Below are positions 34,069 through 45,859 of a DNA stretch of 64,000 bases, piece after piece. The position numbers and the translations under genes were made by a program. Location: positions 10,430,566 to 10,494,565 of the forward strand of contig NC_079873.1 in NCBI RefSeq assembly GCF_023065955.2, in the 5' to 3' direction. Source of the stretch: Ursus arctos (taxonomy: Eukaryota > Chordata > Mammalia > Carnivora > Ursidae). How positions within the stretch are numbered: the stretch's first letter is position 1; every line of letters begins with the position of its first letter. A model generated the notes under the pieces. It saw only the letters and a list, made by a program, of their open reading frames with translations. It ran no database searches and was not told the DNA's origin.

Positions 34069-34520
34069 TGTATTATGAATGGAAAAGGGTCTGATGAGGG
34101 AGCAGAAGGCTGGCTGAAGACAAAGCATAAGTTGACACCCTACAACCTCCCCCTATCCCCACTCTTGGGTGGGACATGTGTGACATTCTTCCCGGAAGCT
34201 CCCAACTATCTTCATGTTAATGCCTTGCTAGAGGGAAAAACCACCTTAACTTGACAATGGCAAGGCCTCTGGTATCCTGTGAGTCTTCTTTAACAGTTGA
34301 GAAAGTACCTTCTCAACCTCCCTCTTTCCTACCTCCCCCGACCCCATAGCATATAATCAGCCACCCTCACAACCCGGGGCAGCAGCTCTTTCTGCCCGCG
34401 GGTCCTGTCCCTGTGCTTTAATAAACCACCATTTTGCACCAAAGATACCTCAAGTATTCTTCCTTGGTCCTTGGCTCTGAACTCCACCCCACTGAACCTC
34501 ACCGATATTCCAAAATGACA
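34069..34520 (+). mobile_element. ERV1-type solo LTR, sense
   Basis: It has a TATA-like GCATATAATCAGCC, a CTCTTTCTGCCCGCGGGTCC block, a poly(A) signal AATAAA at 34420-34425 and a U5 beginning CACCATTTTGCACC, laid out as in a gammaretrovirus-like LTR. It is related to the antisense LTR at 22424-22905. No coding retroviral sequence flanks it. Boundaries are approximate. Confidence 0.75.
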
Positions 34521-35001
34521 CCAGGTCCATCGCATAGGGATTCTCTGAGGATTTTCTAGATGCTAGCATTATTTCCTTTTCCCTTTTTAGAAATCAGAGG
34601 TAAAACCCAAACAGGCTGGAAGCAGGGAAGGCCCTGGGGGTGTGTGACCAGCAAAAGAGCAGGTGTGGAGCTGTCCCTGTTTGCAGTGCTGGGAGGAGTG
34701 TGAAGCCTGTCAGTAGGCCTGGGAAGTGCAGGAGAGCAGCAGATTTATCTCGCTGTGCAATTCTGCCCTGGTCCCTACAATGGAGGCACATGCCCCAGGG
34801 AAATGTGTGCAAAGCTGTCTTCCCTTGAAATCTCTTACGCTTCTTTAGAAAAATACAAACAGCTTGACCCCGAGCCTCAAGACTGTGACTCAGTTTGTGG
34901 GCGAGGAGCCTGGCAATCTATATTTTTACAAAGCTTGCTGGGGCAATGCTCAGGAACCGCCAGTTTTGGGAATGTGTACGATGTACTCATCCCACATATG
35001 C

Positions 35002-35178
35002 CAGTGTTGCCTGATGACCGGGATGCACATAGGAATCATCTGGGGGGTGATTAAAAGTGCCGATGCCCAGGTCCCATCCCTGGAGACTCTGATGTCATTG
35101 GTCTCCGGTGGGCCTGAGCACCGGGATTTTTCCAAACTCCCAGCTGATTGCGATGGGCAGCCAGGCTGAGAACCACTG
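35002..35178 (+). mobile_element. MER5-like hAT-Charlie MITE
   Basis: CAGTGTTGCCTGATGACC start, GGAATCATCTGGGGGGTG, CAGGTCCCATCCCTGGAGAC and CAGGCTGAGAACCACTGG end. Confidence 0.75.
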
Positions 35179-35181
35179 GCT

Positions 35182-35785
35182 TACAGGCATTCGATCCTGA
35201 TGAATCATCTGTCTTGCTGTCAAAGCTCAAAGTGAAGAAATGGTGGCTGTTTGAACTGATTCAGAGAATTCAAGAGAATTGAGAGATCCAAAGAAAGGAC
35301 TGAGAGCAGACGGTTATAGAGGGAGCAGACAGGCACATCCATATCAACGCGACAGAGACAGTTGTTAGCCTTCGCGGGGGAGGGGGAGCGGGGAGCACCA
35401 CCACTCCTGGAAAGACCTGCAGCTTCCGTAAGGTTCGTAAAGTGGCCAGTGCCTTCATTATGAAATGAGGCCCTTGTTTCTAGAGGACAAGCAGCCTCTA
35501 CCCGTCTCCAGGGCCAGTGGAAACGTGGGAAGAGCACCAGCCGGTGATGTCCTCGCCCAGAGGCAGCACACCCGAGCCGAGGAGGGAGGTGGCCCGACCA
35601 GGTCACAGAGAAACCAGGCCGATTGCTTCCCTAGACTCCGCACTTGTAACCGTGCATTGCGTTGGGTTTGCGCTCCTTTACAAACGGCACGGCACGGCAG
35701 ACAGCGGTCGAGCCGGAAGAACGAGATGGGCCCGTGATCATCTCCATGGCGCCGCCTACGCAAGAGAGCAGAGTCTGGGAGCTGC
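35182..35785. other. Intergenic, locally GC-rich, unassigned
   Basis: Moderately GC-rich around 35500-35760 with CpGs, giving several overlapping open frames on both strands. No product or promoter architecture is recognised. Confidence 0.4.
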
Positions 35786-35787
35786 AC

Positions 35788-36015
35788 AGTGTCTGCAGAA
35801 GCACTGATAGACCTTTCTGGGATGATGGAACTCTTCTATATATGCACAGTCTAGCACAATAGCCACCAGCCCCATGAGCTCTTGAGCACATAAACTATGG
35901 CTAGTGAGAGCAAGGAACCGAACTTTTAATTTTATTTCATTTTAATGAAGTCCAATTTAAATTTAAGTAGCGACGTGAGGCTAGTGACTTCCATATTGGA
36001 TGGTGCAGTTCTACA
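35788..36015 (+). mobile_element. MER3-like hAT-Charlie MITE
   Basis: TGGGATGATGGAACTCTTCT, ACAATAGCCACCAGCCCC, TTTTAATTTTATTTCATTTT and CCATATTGGATGGTGCAG follow MER3 across its length. A SINE has inserted at its right end. Confidence 0.8.
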
Positions 36016-36023
36016 GAATGAGG

Positions 36024-36194
36024 CTTTTTTTTTTTTTAAGAGCAAGGAGGGGCAGAGGGAGAAAGAGAGAGAATCCCAAGCAGGCTCTGTGCCCAGCACA
36101 GAGCCCCACATGGGGCTCGATCTCACAACCCTGAGATCATGACCTGAGCCAAAATCAAGAGTTGATGCTTAACCGACTGGGCCACCCAGGCGCC
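36024..36194 (-). mobile_element. Can-SINE, antisense
   Basis: T-rich tail, GATCATGACCTGAGCCAAAA and GACTGGGCCACCCAGGCGCC. Imperfect target duplication TCTACAGAATGAG / TCTAGAGAGTGAG. Confidence 0.93.
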
Positions 36195-36199
36195 TCTAG

Positions 36200-36290
36200 A
36201 GAGTGAGTTTTGACTCTGTCACTTACTACCTGCTTAACCCAGGACCGATTTCAAAACTTCTTAAAGCCCTGGTTTCCTCATCTGTATTTC
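36200..36290 (+). repeat. MIR fragment, sense
   Basis: TCTGTCACTTACTACCTGC and CTGGTTTCCTCATCTGTAT match the MIR core. Confidence 0.6.
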
Positions 36291-36659
36291 TTGTTTGCTG
36301 GTGCCAAAATTCCTCACAGAGACAGAATTCTCTTTGTTTGCAAAAATACCTGATGGTATCGTGAAAATAAAGGCCTGGAAAGCTTCTGGAGAGGAAATGC
36401 AGAATACAGGAAGGGCCATTCATTTTCTATAAGAACACGGGAGAAATCAATCATTTATTCTTGGCCCTGTGAGAAGGAGTAAGGGAGAGGGGGAAGGAGG
36501 CACCAGTAAGAAAGGCTGGGGCTACGTGGAATACTGAGGTGACTGAAAGGACTCCAGGAACAGAGAGAGCTAATCTTACTTCCAGTTTATTTCTCTTACT
36601 GTGCTGTACACCTATTATATCTTTCTAATTCTTTGGTATAATTTGCTGTAAACGGAAAT

Positions 36660-36718
36660 GGGTTGGTTGGGTGTGTATGTGTGTGTGTTGATGTGTGCAT
36701 GTGTGTGAGTGTGTGAAT
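36660..36718. repeat. (TG)n-rich microsatellite
   Basis: Imperfect TG/TGTA dinucleotide array. Confidence 0.85.
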
Positions 36719-36879
36719 TAAGTAAAGGAATGGGCCTGGTGTTTAATGTAGAAATGCACGTAAGAGGGAAGGATGGAAGGATCAGACAGTTATGAAGCAA
36801 AACTCATTCAGCTAAAGCAGGAGCTCACAGGCAGGTAAACCACGAGAAAGTAAGGTCCTAAGGACGGATGTGGTAAAAA

Positions 36880-37064
36880 GGGGCGCCTGGGTGGCTCAGT
36901 CGGTGAAGCGTCTGCCTTCGGCTCACGTCATGATCCCAGGGTTCTGGGATCGAGTCCCTGCCACCCAGTGGGGAGCCTGCTTCTCCCTCTCCTCTTCCCT
37001 TCTTGTGCTCTCTTTCTCTCCCTCTGTCAAATAAGTAAATAAAATCTTAAAAAAAAAAAAAAAA
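36880..37064 (+). mobile_element. Can-SINE, sense
   Basis: GGGGCGCCTGGGTGGCTCAG head, CT-rich body, and AAATAAAATCTT with an A16 tail. Confidence 0.95.
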
Positions 37065-37154
37065 GGAAGTGCTAAGAACCATGGGGCTAGCATCGGTTTT
37101 CCATGAAATGGAGGTTCTCACCAAGCTTATACAGAGCTCAAAAGGAAGGGTCCT

Positions 37155-37290
37155 CCTAGTAATACTTGTAATATATGTAAACTGTGGTAAGAACACCTAC
37201 TTGAAGGGTTGTGGTAAAGAGTAAATGCGATAATGTATGTAAAGTGCTTAGTTCAGTGCATGGCACACAGTAAGAGCTTAATCAAAGATT
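37155..37290 (+). repeat. MIR 3' part, sense
   Basis: GAAGGGTTGTGGTAAAGAG, GATAATGTATGTAAAGTGC and CATGGCACACAGTAAGAGC match MIR. Confidence 0.75.
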
Positions 37291-37803
37291 GTGAAGCTTC
37301 AGTTTCATATTTTAAAATAAATACACGGTTTCTTTTTAAAGAAAATTAAGAGAGACACCATGTAAAGCTCTTGGTTCTCAGCAAGTGTTCCTTAAATGCC
37401 ATGCTCCTTCCTTTTTTGGAAAGGAAACGTCTTCCGGACCCCGACTTGCTAGCTATAGCATTTTACACTATAGAACCACGCGGGCCCCGGAAACTTCTTG
37501 GGAACAAATGGGGTCTCCCGTTCTCTCCCTTCTCTCCGTTACAAATGACATCTTTCTGAGGAGCAGTGAAACGATGCAAACTACCTTGGGGAATTACAGC
37601 ACTTCTAAGCTATTGTCTTGCGTCCAGGCTCGTCTTTCATCTTCAGCCACAAGATCCCGATTCTCTCTCTCTCTCTCTCTCTCATAGCTCACACAAGCTT
37701 AGTGCCTTCCATCGATGTGCCTAGCTTTCATCTAGTTTTACCCATTTGGGGGTCTGGTTCACCCAATCAGCTGTCCTTGCCTCTTCTAGTGGCCTTCATT
37801 TTC

Positions 37804-37992
37804 TTTTTTTTTCCCTTAAGATTTTATTTGAGAGAGAGAGAGAGAGAACAAGCAGAGGGGGAGGGGCAGAGGAGAGGGAGAAGCAGACTCCTTGCTGAGC
37901 AAGAAGCCTGATGTGAGGCTTGATCCCAGGACCCTGGGATCATGACCTGAGCCAAAGGCAGATGCTTAACCAACTGAGCCACCCAGGCGTCC
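37804..37992 (-). mobile_element. Can-SINE, antisense
   Basis: T-rich tail, (GA)n body and AACCAACTGAGCCACCCAGG end. A perfect 18-bp target duplication (CTAGTGGCCTTCATTTTC) lies at 37786-37803 and 37993-38010. Confidence 0.97.
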
Positions 37993-38014
37993 CTAGTGGC
38001 CTTCATTTTCAATT

Positions 38015-39715
38015 GTTTCTATTCCTCCTACTTTTCAAATGTCACTAATTGTCTATTCAGTACTTGCTGCCTTTGGCTGAAATACGTTATTTGCACCTTA
38101 AAAAAAGTCTTATTTGTGTCACCTTGGTCCTTGTTGCTGAGTACTTATAGATCATTCTTGTACGTAGGAATCAAGCCTCTTCCTGAGAGCAAGCAGGGAA
38201 AGTTCTGAGAATTCTATAGAACTTTGACTATAGCTTCTGAAAAATTCAGAGAGTACAGGTTGCTCTCATGGTCACCAGAGAGTTGGCTGGTTTTCCTCAC
38301 AGATGATGTGATAACTTAAAGTTTGAAGATTCACATTAAAAGTATTAACAAAACACAATTACCACCTCGCCTGCAATTCCACGGCCCGACCTCTGGGTGA
38401 TGGCGTGTTCAGTCCAAGCCACTCACCGGCCCTTGTGGCCAACCGGAAGCGTGCTGATCGGAATATAGATAGACATGGCTTTTGTCCCTCAAAATAGGTT
38501 TCCTATAAGACAGTTGAGTGTAAGTACCATGGCATAAGAGATCACGTTTCTTACTTGAATTTTCAGCTAGCGTTTTCATCCAAGAAGTGGAGAACTGCAG
38601 GGTTCCTTGCAGATTCTGGTGCTGGCTGTTTCATGATTTAAGGCCTGGGGAATCTTGTGTTTTCCAGTATGCTTAGATTTTTAATACGGGGGCTCAGGTG
38701 TCCTGAGTAAAGACAATTGCAGCTCCACTTGTGAAAACCCAATAGCAGAATGCTAATCCAGGAAAAGCTGTGTTCCACATTCTGCTATCTCAAGAGAAAG
38801 CTCATTTTGTACTCATTTCATTTCTGCTGTTCACTCTCCATGGTGAATAATAAACACAGGCATAAACTAGAAAAAGATATTTTCTCTTCCAGGAGATGGA
38901 ATTGCCTAGAAAACTCTGGAATTAAAAAAAAAACCCACCTTAAATATAAATCTTGTCAGACCTGATAACTAATGCTTGAAATTTCTATCTACTCTCAGTG
39001 GTGAGAGCTACCAAAGACTGTATTAAGAAAAGCATCCCAGTTTGTCTCTGAAGAGGTAGGGTGTTTATCAGTCAGTATTATGTATGAAAAGTTCCCCACA
39101 GATTTAGCACATCCTGTCGAGCTCTCTTGTTTTACTGTGTTTGTAAATCAGAGCGTGTTTGAAATATAAAGTGATGCTGAGCTCTGATGTGTGCTGAAGG
39201 GTTTCCATTAGTGTCAACTTTTTCTTCCAACACCCTTACCTAGAGCTCCCGCAAGGAAAATACTAGTGTGCAAAGGGAGTACATGCTGAGAAATGGCAAA
39301 TATTGGAAAGGTGTATTGAACATTTTTTTTTTTTTGAGGGGCAAGTTCCTTTTAGGACCCAAGTCACAGTTTTTGAATATCCCTGAGGTTGGCGTATCAG
39401 GTGAGGTACAGCCAGAAGAGAGGCCACACAAGTTATTTGAACTCTCAGTGGAATAGTTTGTGAAGTTCTGAATTTTCACAAAAGGTTACCTAATGTTTTC
39501 TCACCGTCTCCATGGTGCCGCAAACCGCCATCATCGTAATCTGATGCGAAAACCAAAGTTATGTACTTTAGCAGTTTCCATGATTCAGACACAAATATAG
39601 TGAGGTTTATTTTTAAAAATTATGCTTGAATCTGAATAATTCTATTGTAGAAGCAAATACTAATTATGAAGGAAAATATTCAAGCTAAATTGTTAGGTGG
39701 ACAAAGCAAGTTATA
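38015..39715. other. Intergenic, unassigned
   Basis: About 1.7 kb with no repeat or gene recognised; a T13 run lies near 39323. Confidence 0.45.
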
Positions 39716-40665
39716 TGGGCAGAGGATTTCCAGTTTTAGCGATGGCAGAATAGCTTGGCTTGGACCAACTCCCCTACATATATAAATTGTAATCCTCTGA
39801 CAAAATATTAACAAAGCAACTATTTGAAGGCGTTAGAAAATGACAAAAAGGCTGCAGAAACAGGATTTAACTCTTGAAAGGAGGAAACTGCACTTGATAC
39901 GATCCAAGTTCCCGCAGCTCTTCCTTGGAAGGCGTTCTCCAGTCTGTGCTAAAACTCAAACTGAAAGCTGACGTCATATTGGCCAGAGGTGTCAGAAGAC
40001 TGAACTGGGAGATGCAAGAGTGGCTGGAATTTGGGTAGTAAAACATCTAGAAAGGAGGGAGTCACAAAGATGGCTGCATACAATCTCCCGTTGAATCCCA
40101 TCGATGCATCTGGGTATAATCTCCCCTTACATCTTGGGCTGATCCCTGAATTGACCTTGCACCAAGGAGCATCCAAGGATACCAGTGGAAGGCAACAACT
40201 AAAAGGCTGAACTATGTGGGCAGAGATTTAAACTCCTGCCCACAACAGGGGAGACAGAGTTGGAAGTTTGGGTCCTGCCAGTTATAGAGGTTTGGCAAGT
40301 AGTTTTGGATTTCCACTGAAATTCCAAAAAGGCCATGCCTAGGGTGCTAAAGCTTTGTCACAGGACCAAGAGATCAATTCTAAGACCAAGGACAAATCAA
40401 AACAGACCCCCCCACCCCGCCCCGGACAAAGTGTAAAACCAAGCCTCCACAAACTTAAGGTTATCAGTCTAGAATTTAATAACCCGGTAAAACAAAAACC
40501 AACAAAGTTTCATAGGGCATAACTGAGTTCAGATTCTTTAAAATATGACTTTCATAATGTCTAATATACAATAAAAATGGCAAGACATGCAAAACAGGGA
40601 AACATGTGACCTAAGAGCACTGGTAATGAGAAATATTTGCACACATGTAAAAGACTCTTTCTGTG

Positions 40666-40837
40666 GGGTGCCTGGGTGGCTCAGTCGGTAAAGCGTCTGC
40701 CTTCAGCTCAGGTCATGATCCTGGGGTCCTGGGATCGAGCCCCACTTCGGGCTCCCTGCTCAGCAGGGAGTCTATTTGTCCCTTTCCCTCTGCCCCCTCA
40801 TGCTCTCTCTCTCAAATAAATAAATAAAATCTTTTAA
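40666..40837 (+). mobile_element. Can-SINE, sense
   Basis: GGGTGCCTGGGTGGCTCAGT head and AAATAAATAAATAAAATC tail. Target duplication AAAAGACTCTTTCTGTG / AAAAGACTCTTTTTGTG. Confidence 0.96.
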
Positions 40838-41026
40838 AAAAGACTCTTTTTGTGTTTAATCTTCATTTCCTTAAAATTCAAAAGACTCTTTAAAGCAAAA
40901 ACAGTATTTTATTTTGGCATTAATAATAGGAAACAATGATAAGAAGAGAGAGGGTAATAGAATTATACTGTTACAAGTTTCTTACATGTTATGCAAAGTG
41001 GTATAATGTTAAATCTACATAGTTTC

Positions 41027-41219
41027 TTTTTTTAAAAATATTTTATTTATTTATTTTAGAGACAGAGTACAAGCAGGGGGAGGAGCACAAAGAGGGAGAA
41101 GCAGACACCGTGCTGAGGGCAGAGTCAAACGCAGGGCTCCATCTCATGACCCATGAGATCATGACCTGAACCAAAACCAAGAATAAGAGGCTTAACCAAC
41201 TGAGCCATCCAGGTGCCCC
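41027..41219 (-). mobile_element. Can-SINE, antisense
   Basis: T-rich tail, ATTTATTTATTTTAGAGACAG and AACCAACTGAGCCATCCAGG. Target duplication AAATCTACATAGTTTC / AAGTCTACAGAGTTTC. Confidence 0.95.
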
Positions 41220-42159
41220 AAGTCTACAGAGTTTCCAATAAGTTTAGGATACACAGTGTGATGTTTAGACTAACTACTAAAAGCAATACAAAAAGGTATA
41301 GATAAAAAGTCAATAGAGGAATTAAAATGGAGTAGAACAATATTTGATTCCAGAGAAAACAAGGGAGTAGAAACAGAGGGACAATGACAGAAAACAGGAC
41401 AAATCAAAAAAAAAATATTTTAAAATTTACCTAGTAGAATCAAGAAATAGAGAAAGACCAAGAAAAGTGAAAAACAGTGTTCTACCTGATATCAAAATGA
41501 TAAAATTATACTGCTTAAAATATTGTAATACTAGTGTAGGAAAAGAGAGGTCCATGGAAACAGGCCCACGAACATAGGAAGATTTGGTATTTAATAAAAA
41601 TGGTATTTCAGCTTGGTGGTGGCAGTGGGGGACCTACAGCTAACATACTCATTGGTGAAAGGCTGGCCACTTCCCCCCAAGATTGGCAAGAAAGCAAGGA
41701 TATCTGCTCTCACAACTTCTACTCCATGCTGTATGGTCTTTATCTGCAGATGATATGATTATGTCAAGCTAATCCAGTGGGGGAATGGGGTAACCTTTCC
41801 AACAAATGTTCCTGGGACAACTGGATATCCATATGGAAAAAGACTAAGCTTGGCCCAAAACTTAGCCTCAGGTGAGTCAACCTTCCTCAGCTGAGGACCA
41901 CCAGCCGCCCCGGCCCGCAGACCTTCAAGGGGATCTGGTGGGTGCCTCAGAGCATCTCCTACCCTCCATCTTCCGTGCCACGTGGGAGCCCTTGCATCTT
42001 ATAATAAGTTCTGGGAATAGCTTCTTTACAAGTCGGCTTGTTCTCTTTTCCTGCCAGAACTTTTGTGAGTGAGCGAGTAAGCACTGCGACCTTCATCTCT
42101 GCATCTCTTCTCCAGGTGGCGACTGTTACTCGCCAGCTCTCCCCTCTAGTGCCCATCTT

Positions 42160-42545
42160 ACATTCTACTCAGCCTCGGCTATCAACAGGGGCTGGAGTTA
42201 ACACATGGTACAGCCATGGGCTGCCATACTGCTACGTGCGTATGGTGGAAAATGGCTAAGCAATAACAATGAGTTAACTCTTTCTACATGCAACAACATG
42301 AATGAATCTCAAGAATGTTTTGTTGTCTGATTCCGTTTTTATGAAGTTCAAGAACAGGCAACACTAATCTACAGTGACAGATATCAGAACAGCGGTTGCC
42401 CATGGAGGGTGGGGGTTGACTGGAAGGAGCTACAGGAATCCTTTCAGGGGAGACGGAAGTATTGTATCTCTGGATTTGGGTGGAGGTTACATGGATGTAT
42501 ACATTCATCAGAATTCATCCAGTTGTACGTAAGACACAAGCCAAA
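42160..42545 (+). repeat. Old L1/HAL1 3' end, sense
   Basis: CATGCAACAACATGAATGAATC, TATGAAGTTCAAGAACAGGC, GGGTGGAGGTTACATGGATG and ATTCATCCAGTTGTACGTAAG match a familiar old L1/HAL1 3' end. Confidence 0.75.
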
Positions 42546-42549
42546 ATGT

Positions 42550-44370
42550 TAACCATGTTGGAATCGAGTGAGTTTGTTTTCTTATTTGCTATCTCTGTGC
42601 TTTCCCCAATGAACACACACTTTTTGAATAACTAGAATTTATTTTTAAGAAATAAATGGTTTTATTCTTTGAATGGTGAGTTATTTTTCTTTTTTTCCCC
42701 CTAATTTGGCTATTTACAAGTCGATGTCTGCACTTTCCCTGGATGTACTTAATGCTGTAACATTCGTATTAGCATGTTGCTTACAGAAGATTTCAAAATT
42801 CTAGCAAATCATAGATTCTGTATGGTTGGACAGTAACTTGAAAAATCAGCTGGTCCAGAAGATTAATGTCCATAGCACTCACGAGAGGTGGTAATTTAGG
42901 TTTCGTGTATATGTATGTACACATTTTTTTCTGGTATATCTCTAGGTATAGAGATACTTAAGCCAGCCTCTTTCAGTACTTTATTATCTTGATGGCTAAT
43001 TGCTTAGAAGATCCTTTTGAGGCAGGTAAAGCCAGAGAGAATACTATTCTAATGCAGACCAGTGAGATGGTTGATTTCTAGAATGTTCTTCCACCCACCT
43101 GATCCTACTGCTCCATGGTTGATATTTCTATATTTTGATTTTTCTATTATCTATCATGCAATTAAAGAGCTGTTTATGTGTGAAACTCACTTTTCTTTAA
43201 GGACAACTTCCTTTTATTATTTAAGAAATTTTTACCATGAAAGAACCTCAACTCCATAATGATGCTTTGTCTTTAGTTCAGAATAAAATCATTATATGCA
43301 TCTATACCTTCTTCTATTTAGTAGACTGTTGTTTATATATTAAGGGAGGAAATGCCTTGTCCAGAAACTTGTATAAATACCTTAAATTTGTATGCGGACC
43401 AGATGTTTACAAATAGAGAGTCATGGCTTTGTATTCTGTGTGAGTCAATGACTACAGCTCCCTCTCCCTTCCTTCATCCCCTTCACTCCATCCTTTCTTT
43501 TCTCTCCTACTCATCCCTTTCCTCTCCCCTAATCTATTCCACAAGACTACCACATGCTAGCATCTGAGAGGTAATTCCAAAGGAAAGTTGGAGATGTTCA
43601 GGAATGCTAACTGGGACTCAGAATTTCTTATTATGTCAAATCAGAAGAGAATGAAAATATATGCTGGAATCCTTCAATGTGGACACCATTGGACCAAATA
43701 ATTTCTCTTCCAAACCAGGACACTTCTGAGAGGGAAAGGGGTACTATTACTAATTTAGTTAGCAAACAGCCATAAATGGGACTGTCCCAGGCAATCCAGA
43801 CTAGAACAAGCTCGTCTAAGCTGCTTTTAGCCGACCTGTGAGTAATGGCTATAGCGTGCATATTTGTGCGCGGGAGTGAAATGAGGGAATGGTGTCTAAA
43901 GACAGGGAGATTCCTGGTAAGGCAAGTTTTGTATTTATGAGTTTAAATAAAGAAGAAAAGTAATCTATTCCCGTTGAAGTCCACAGTTGTCATGAATATT
44001 GTTACAAATACAGATTTCATTACATTTTTGTGGTTTATGATGCTGTGAATATTGGTGGGAATATGGTAGGGTGGGAAGCTATTTTATTTTGGGGGTGGTC
44101 TGTCTTCCTCCTGATTTTCGTGTGTGTGCATTGTGTGTCTGTTTGTGAGAGACAATCTGTTGGCCTGTTCGTAAGAAAACTTCCCTTTGATTCAGTTTTT
44201 GGCCTGCTCAGCGCTTCCCTCCATTACTGTTTTGCTTTACACGAATCAAACATTGATAGCTGTCAACTTACTGAAACCATTCTGATTTTAGGAGTATTTT
44301 TGCACACCGAGTGCTCCTTGCTTATGCCTATAATTGGTAGAGTGGCTGCAGGATCATTTTTACATTTAAT
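42550..44370. other. Intergenic, unassigned
   Basis: AT-rich sequence without recognised repeats. The 117-codon frame 44030-44383 reads as hydrophobic Cys/Phe/Leu-rich text with no known product. Confidence 0.45.
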
Positions 44371-44379
44371 TGGCTGTTC

Positions 44380-44860
44380 TTGACTTTCTTTTAAATAGTT
44401 TTTTGTGTGCAAAACAGCTACTGAGTAGTCTGATGAGAATAGCGTACATCAGTTTAAAAGCATAGTCACGTTCCTGGGTCTGCACTGAGGAGGAGGAAGT
44501 TTGTTAAGGAAAAATGTGTGCGCCCTGAAGTGCACTCTCAATATTCGGTCATGTTGGGAACGAATAAGGGCAATGCAAACACGATGACTTGCACTTAATT
44601 CAATCACTTGTTACTTTGATTCTATTTAATTTGATCAAAAACCCATGAAAGCAAATCATTTGTAATAAGGGCAACACAACTCCTCCTCTTTTATTTTGAT
44701 AGATGTTAATTACTGCAGGCGGGAGCTATGGAGTAATTCAATTACTGGCTGTAATAATGTTGTCATTTAATTAATAATGCATGCCTCATATCTGAGCGAG
44801 AGAGAAGAGCGTGAAGGTTTTGGAGAATGACTGCAACAACAAAAAAATGTAATTCAGATA
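44380..44860. promoter_or_regulatory. Candidate conserved non-coding element with homeodomain-type sites
   Basis: Repeat-free segment with clustered TAAT/ATTA cores: TTAATTA at 44706-44712, TAATTCAATTA at 44733-44743, and TTAATTAATAATGCATG starting near 44767, which includes a POU-like ATGCAT. The surrounding sequence is not low-complexity. Conservation cannot be measured here, so enhancer function is only a suggestion. Confidence 0.35.
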
Positions 44861-44875
44861 AGTCCAAGAACTATT

Positions 44876-45072
44876 TTTTCTAAAGATCTATTTATTTATT
44901 TATTTGACAGAGAGAGCACAAGCAGGGGGAGGAGCAGGCAGAGGCAGAGGGACAGGGAGAAGCAGGGCCCCCGCTGAGCAGGGAACCTGAGGCGGAACTC
45001 GATCCCAGGATCCCAAGATCATGACCTGAGCCAAAGGTAGATGCTTAACCAACTGAGCCAGCCAGGCGCCTT
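44876..45072 (-). mobile_element. Can-SINE, antisense
   Basis: ATTTATTTATTTATTTGACAG, GGCAGAGGCAGAGGGACAGG and AACCAACTGAGCCAGCCAGG. Target duplication GTCCAAGAACTATT / GTCTAAGAACTATT. Confidence 0.95.
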
Positions 45073-45859
45073 GTCTAAGAACTATTGCCAAGAGTAAACG
45101 CCTGCTGGCACCTGCAGTGCCAGAGAGTGCCTTTAGGCCAGGAGCTGTGGGGGATGACTGTAGGAAGTTGGGCCGCAGGTGCTGAAGTGGTAAAGGCTAG
45201 AGACCCTAACAGCATTTACTACAGTCCTTCATAATGTCTACAGTTTTAAAAGCGGGCTATGAAACAAGATGTATAGAATGACTTCATTTTTGCAATCCCA
45301 CTCCAAATGCATATGTGCACACACTTCCAGACATGTCGGCCCTACCACTGGCTCGCTGTGGTTCTCTTCCCTCCAACCCTCTGAGCTCTGGATCCCATCG
45401 TTTTATATCTTGTTGAGCACCTCACACCTTTAGCCAATCTGTCTGCTCCCCCTCCCCCCGCCCAACTTCCCTGTCGAAGACCTTCTTCTATTGAAATATT
45501 TGCAGCTGCTATGCATATACTCTACTAGTGCTCATGTTTTCCCATGAGGAGATGTTTGTCGTGACCAGAGACTGCAAACACACGGCTAAGCCTGGAGTTC
45601 AACAGTTTAACTAAGACATGCCTACGTGTGGTTTTCTTTGTACTTATTCTGCTTGGGTTTCACTGAGCTTCTGGAATCTGTGGGTTAGTATCTCTCATTG
45701 GTTTCCTCAGTATGGGAGACATTCTTTACCGCTTTTGCTTTGCTTCGAGCATTGGTTCTGTATCATTCTCTTCATCTCCTTTCTTTCTAGGAGTCCCTTT
45801 ATGCTTGCATTAGGCCTATTCTCCATATCTCACATGGAGATATGTTTTGGTTTTTTTCT

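Larger units (their letters stand above)
39720..41870 (+). repeat. Rearranged old L1 fragments, interrupted by two SINEs
   Basis: The order is a 5'-UTR-like part (ATGGCAGAATAGCTTGGCTT near 39741; CAGATTCTTTAAAATATGAC near 40531), then TAAAAAGTCAATAGAGGAAT, then ORF2-like pieces (GAAAGGCTGGCCACTTCCCC; GCAGATGATATGATTATG; GGACAACTGGATATCCATAT). Large internal portions are missing. It is an inert fossil. Confidence 0.6.

Noticed and set aside
35465..35807. GC-rich stretch as another CpG-island promoter or exon
   Set aside because: Only moderately CpG-rich, no clear core-promoter motifs or splice sites, and frames open on both strands in parallel.
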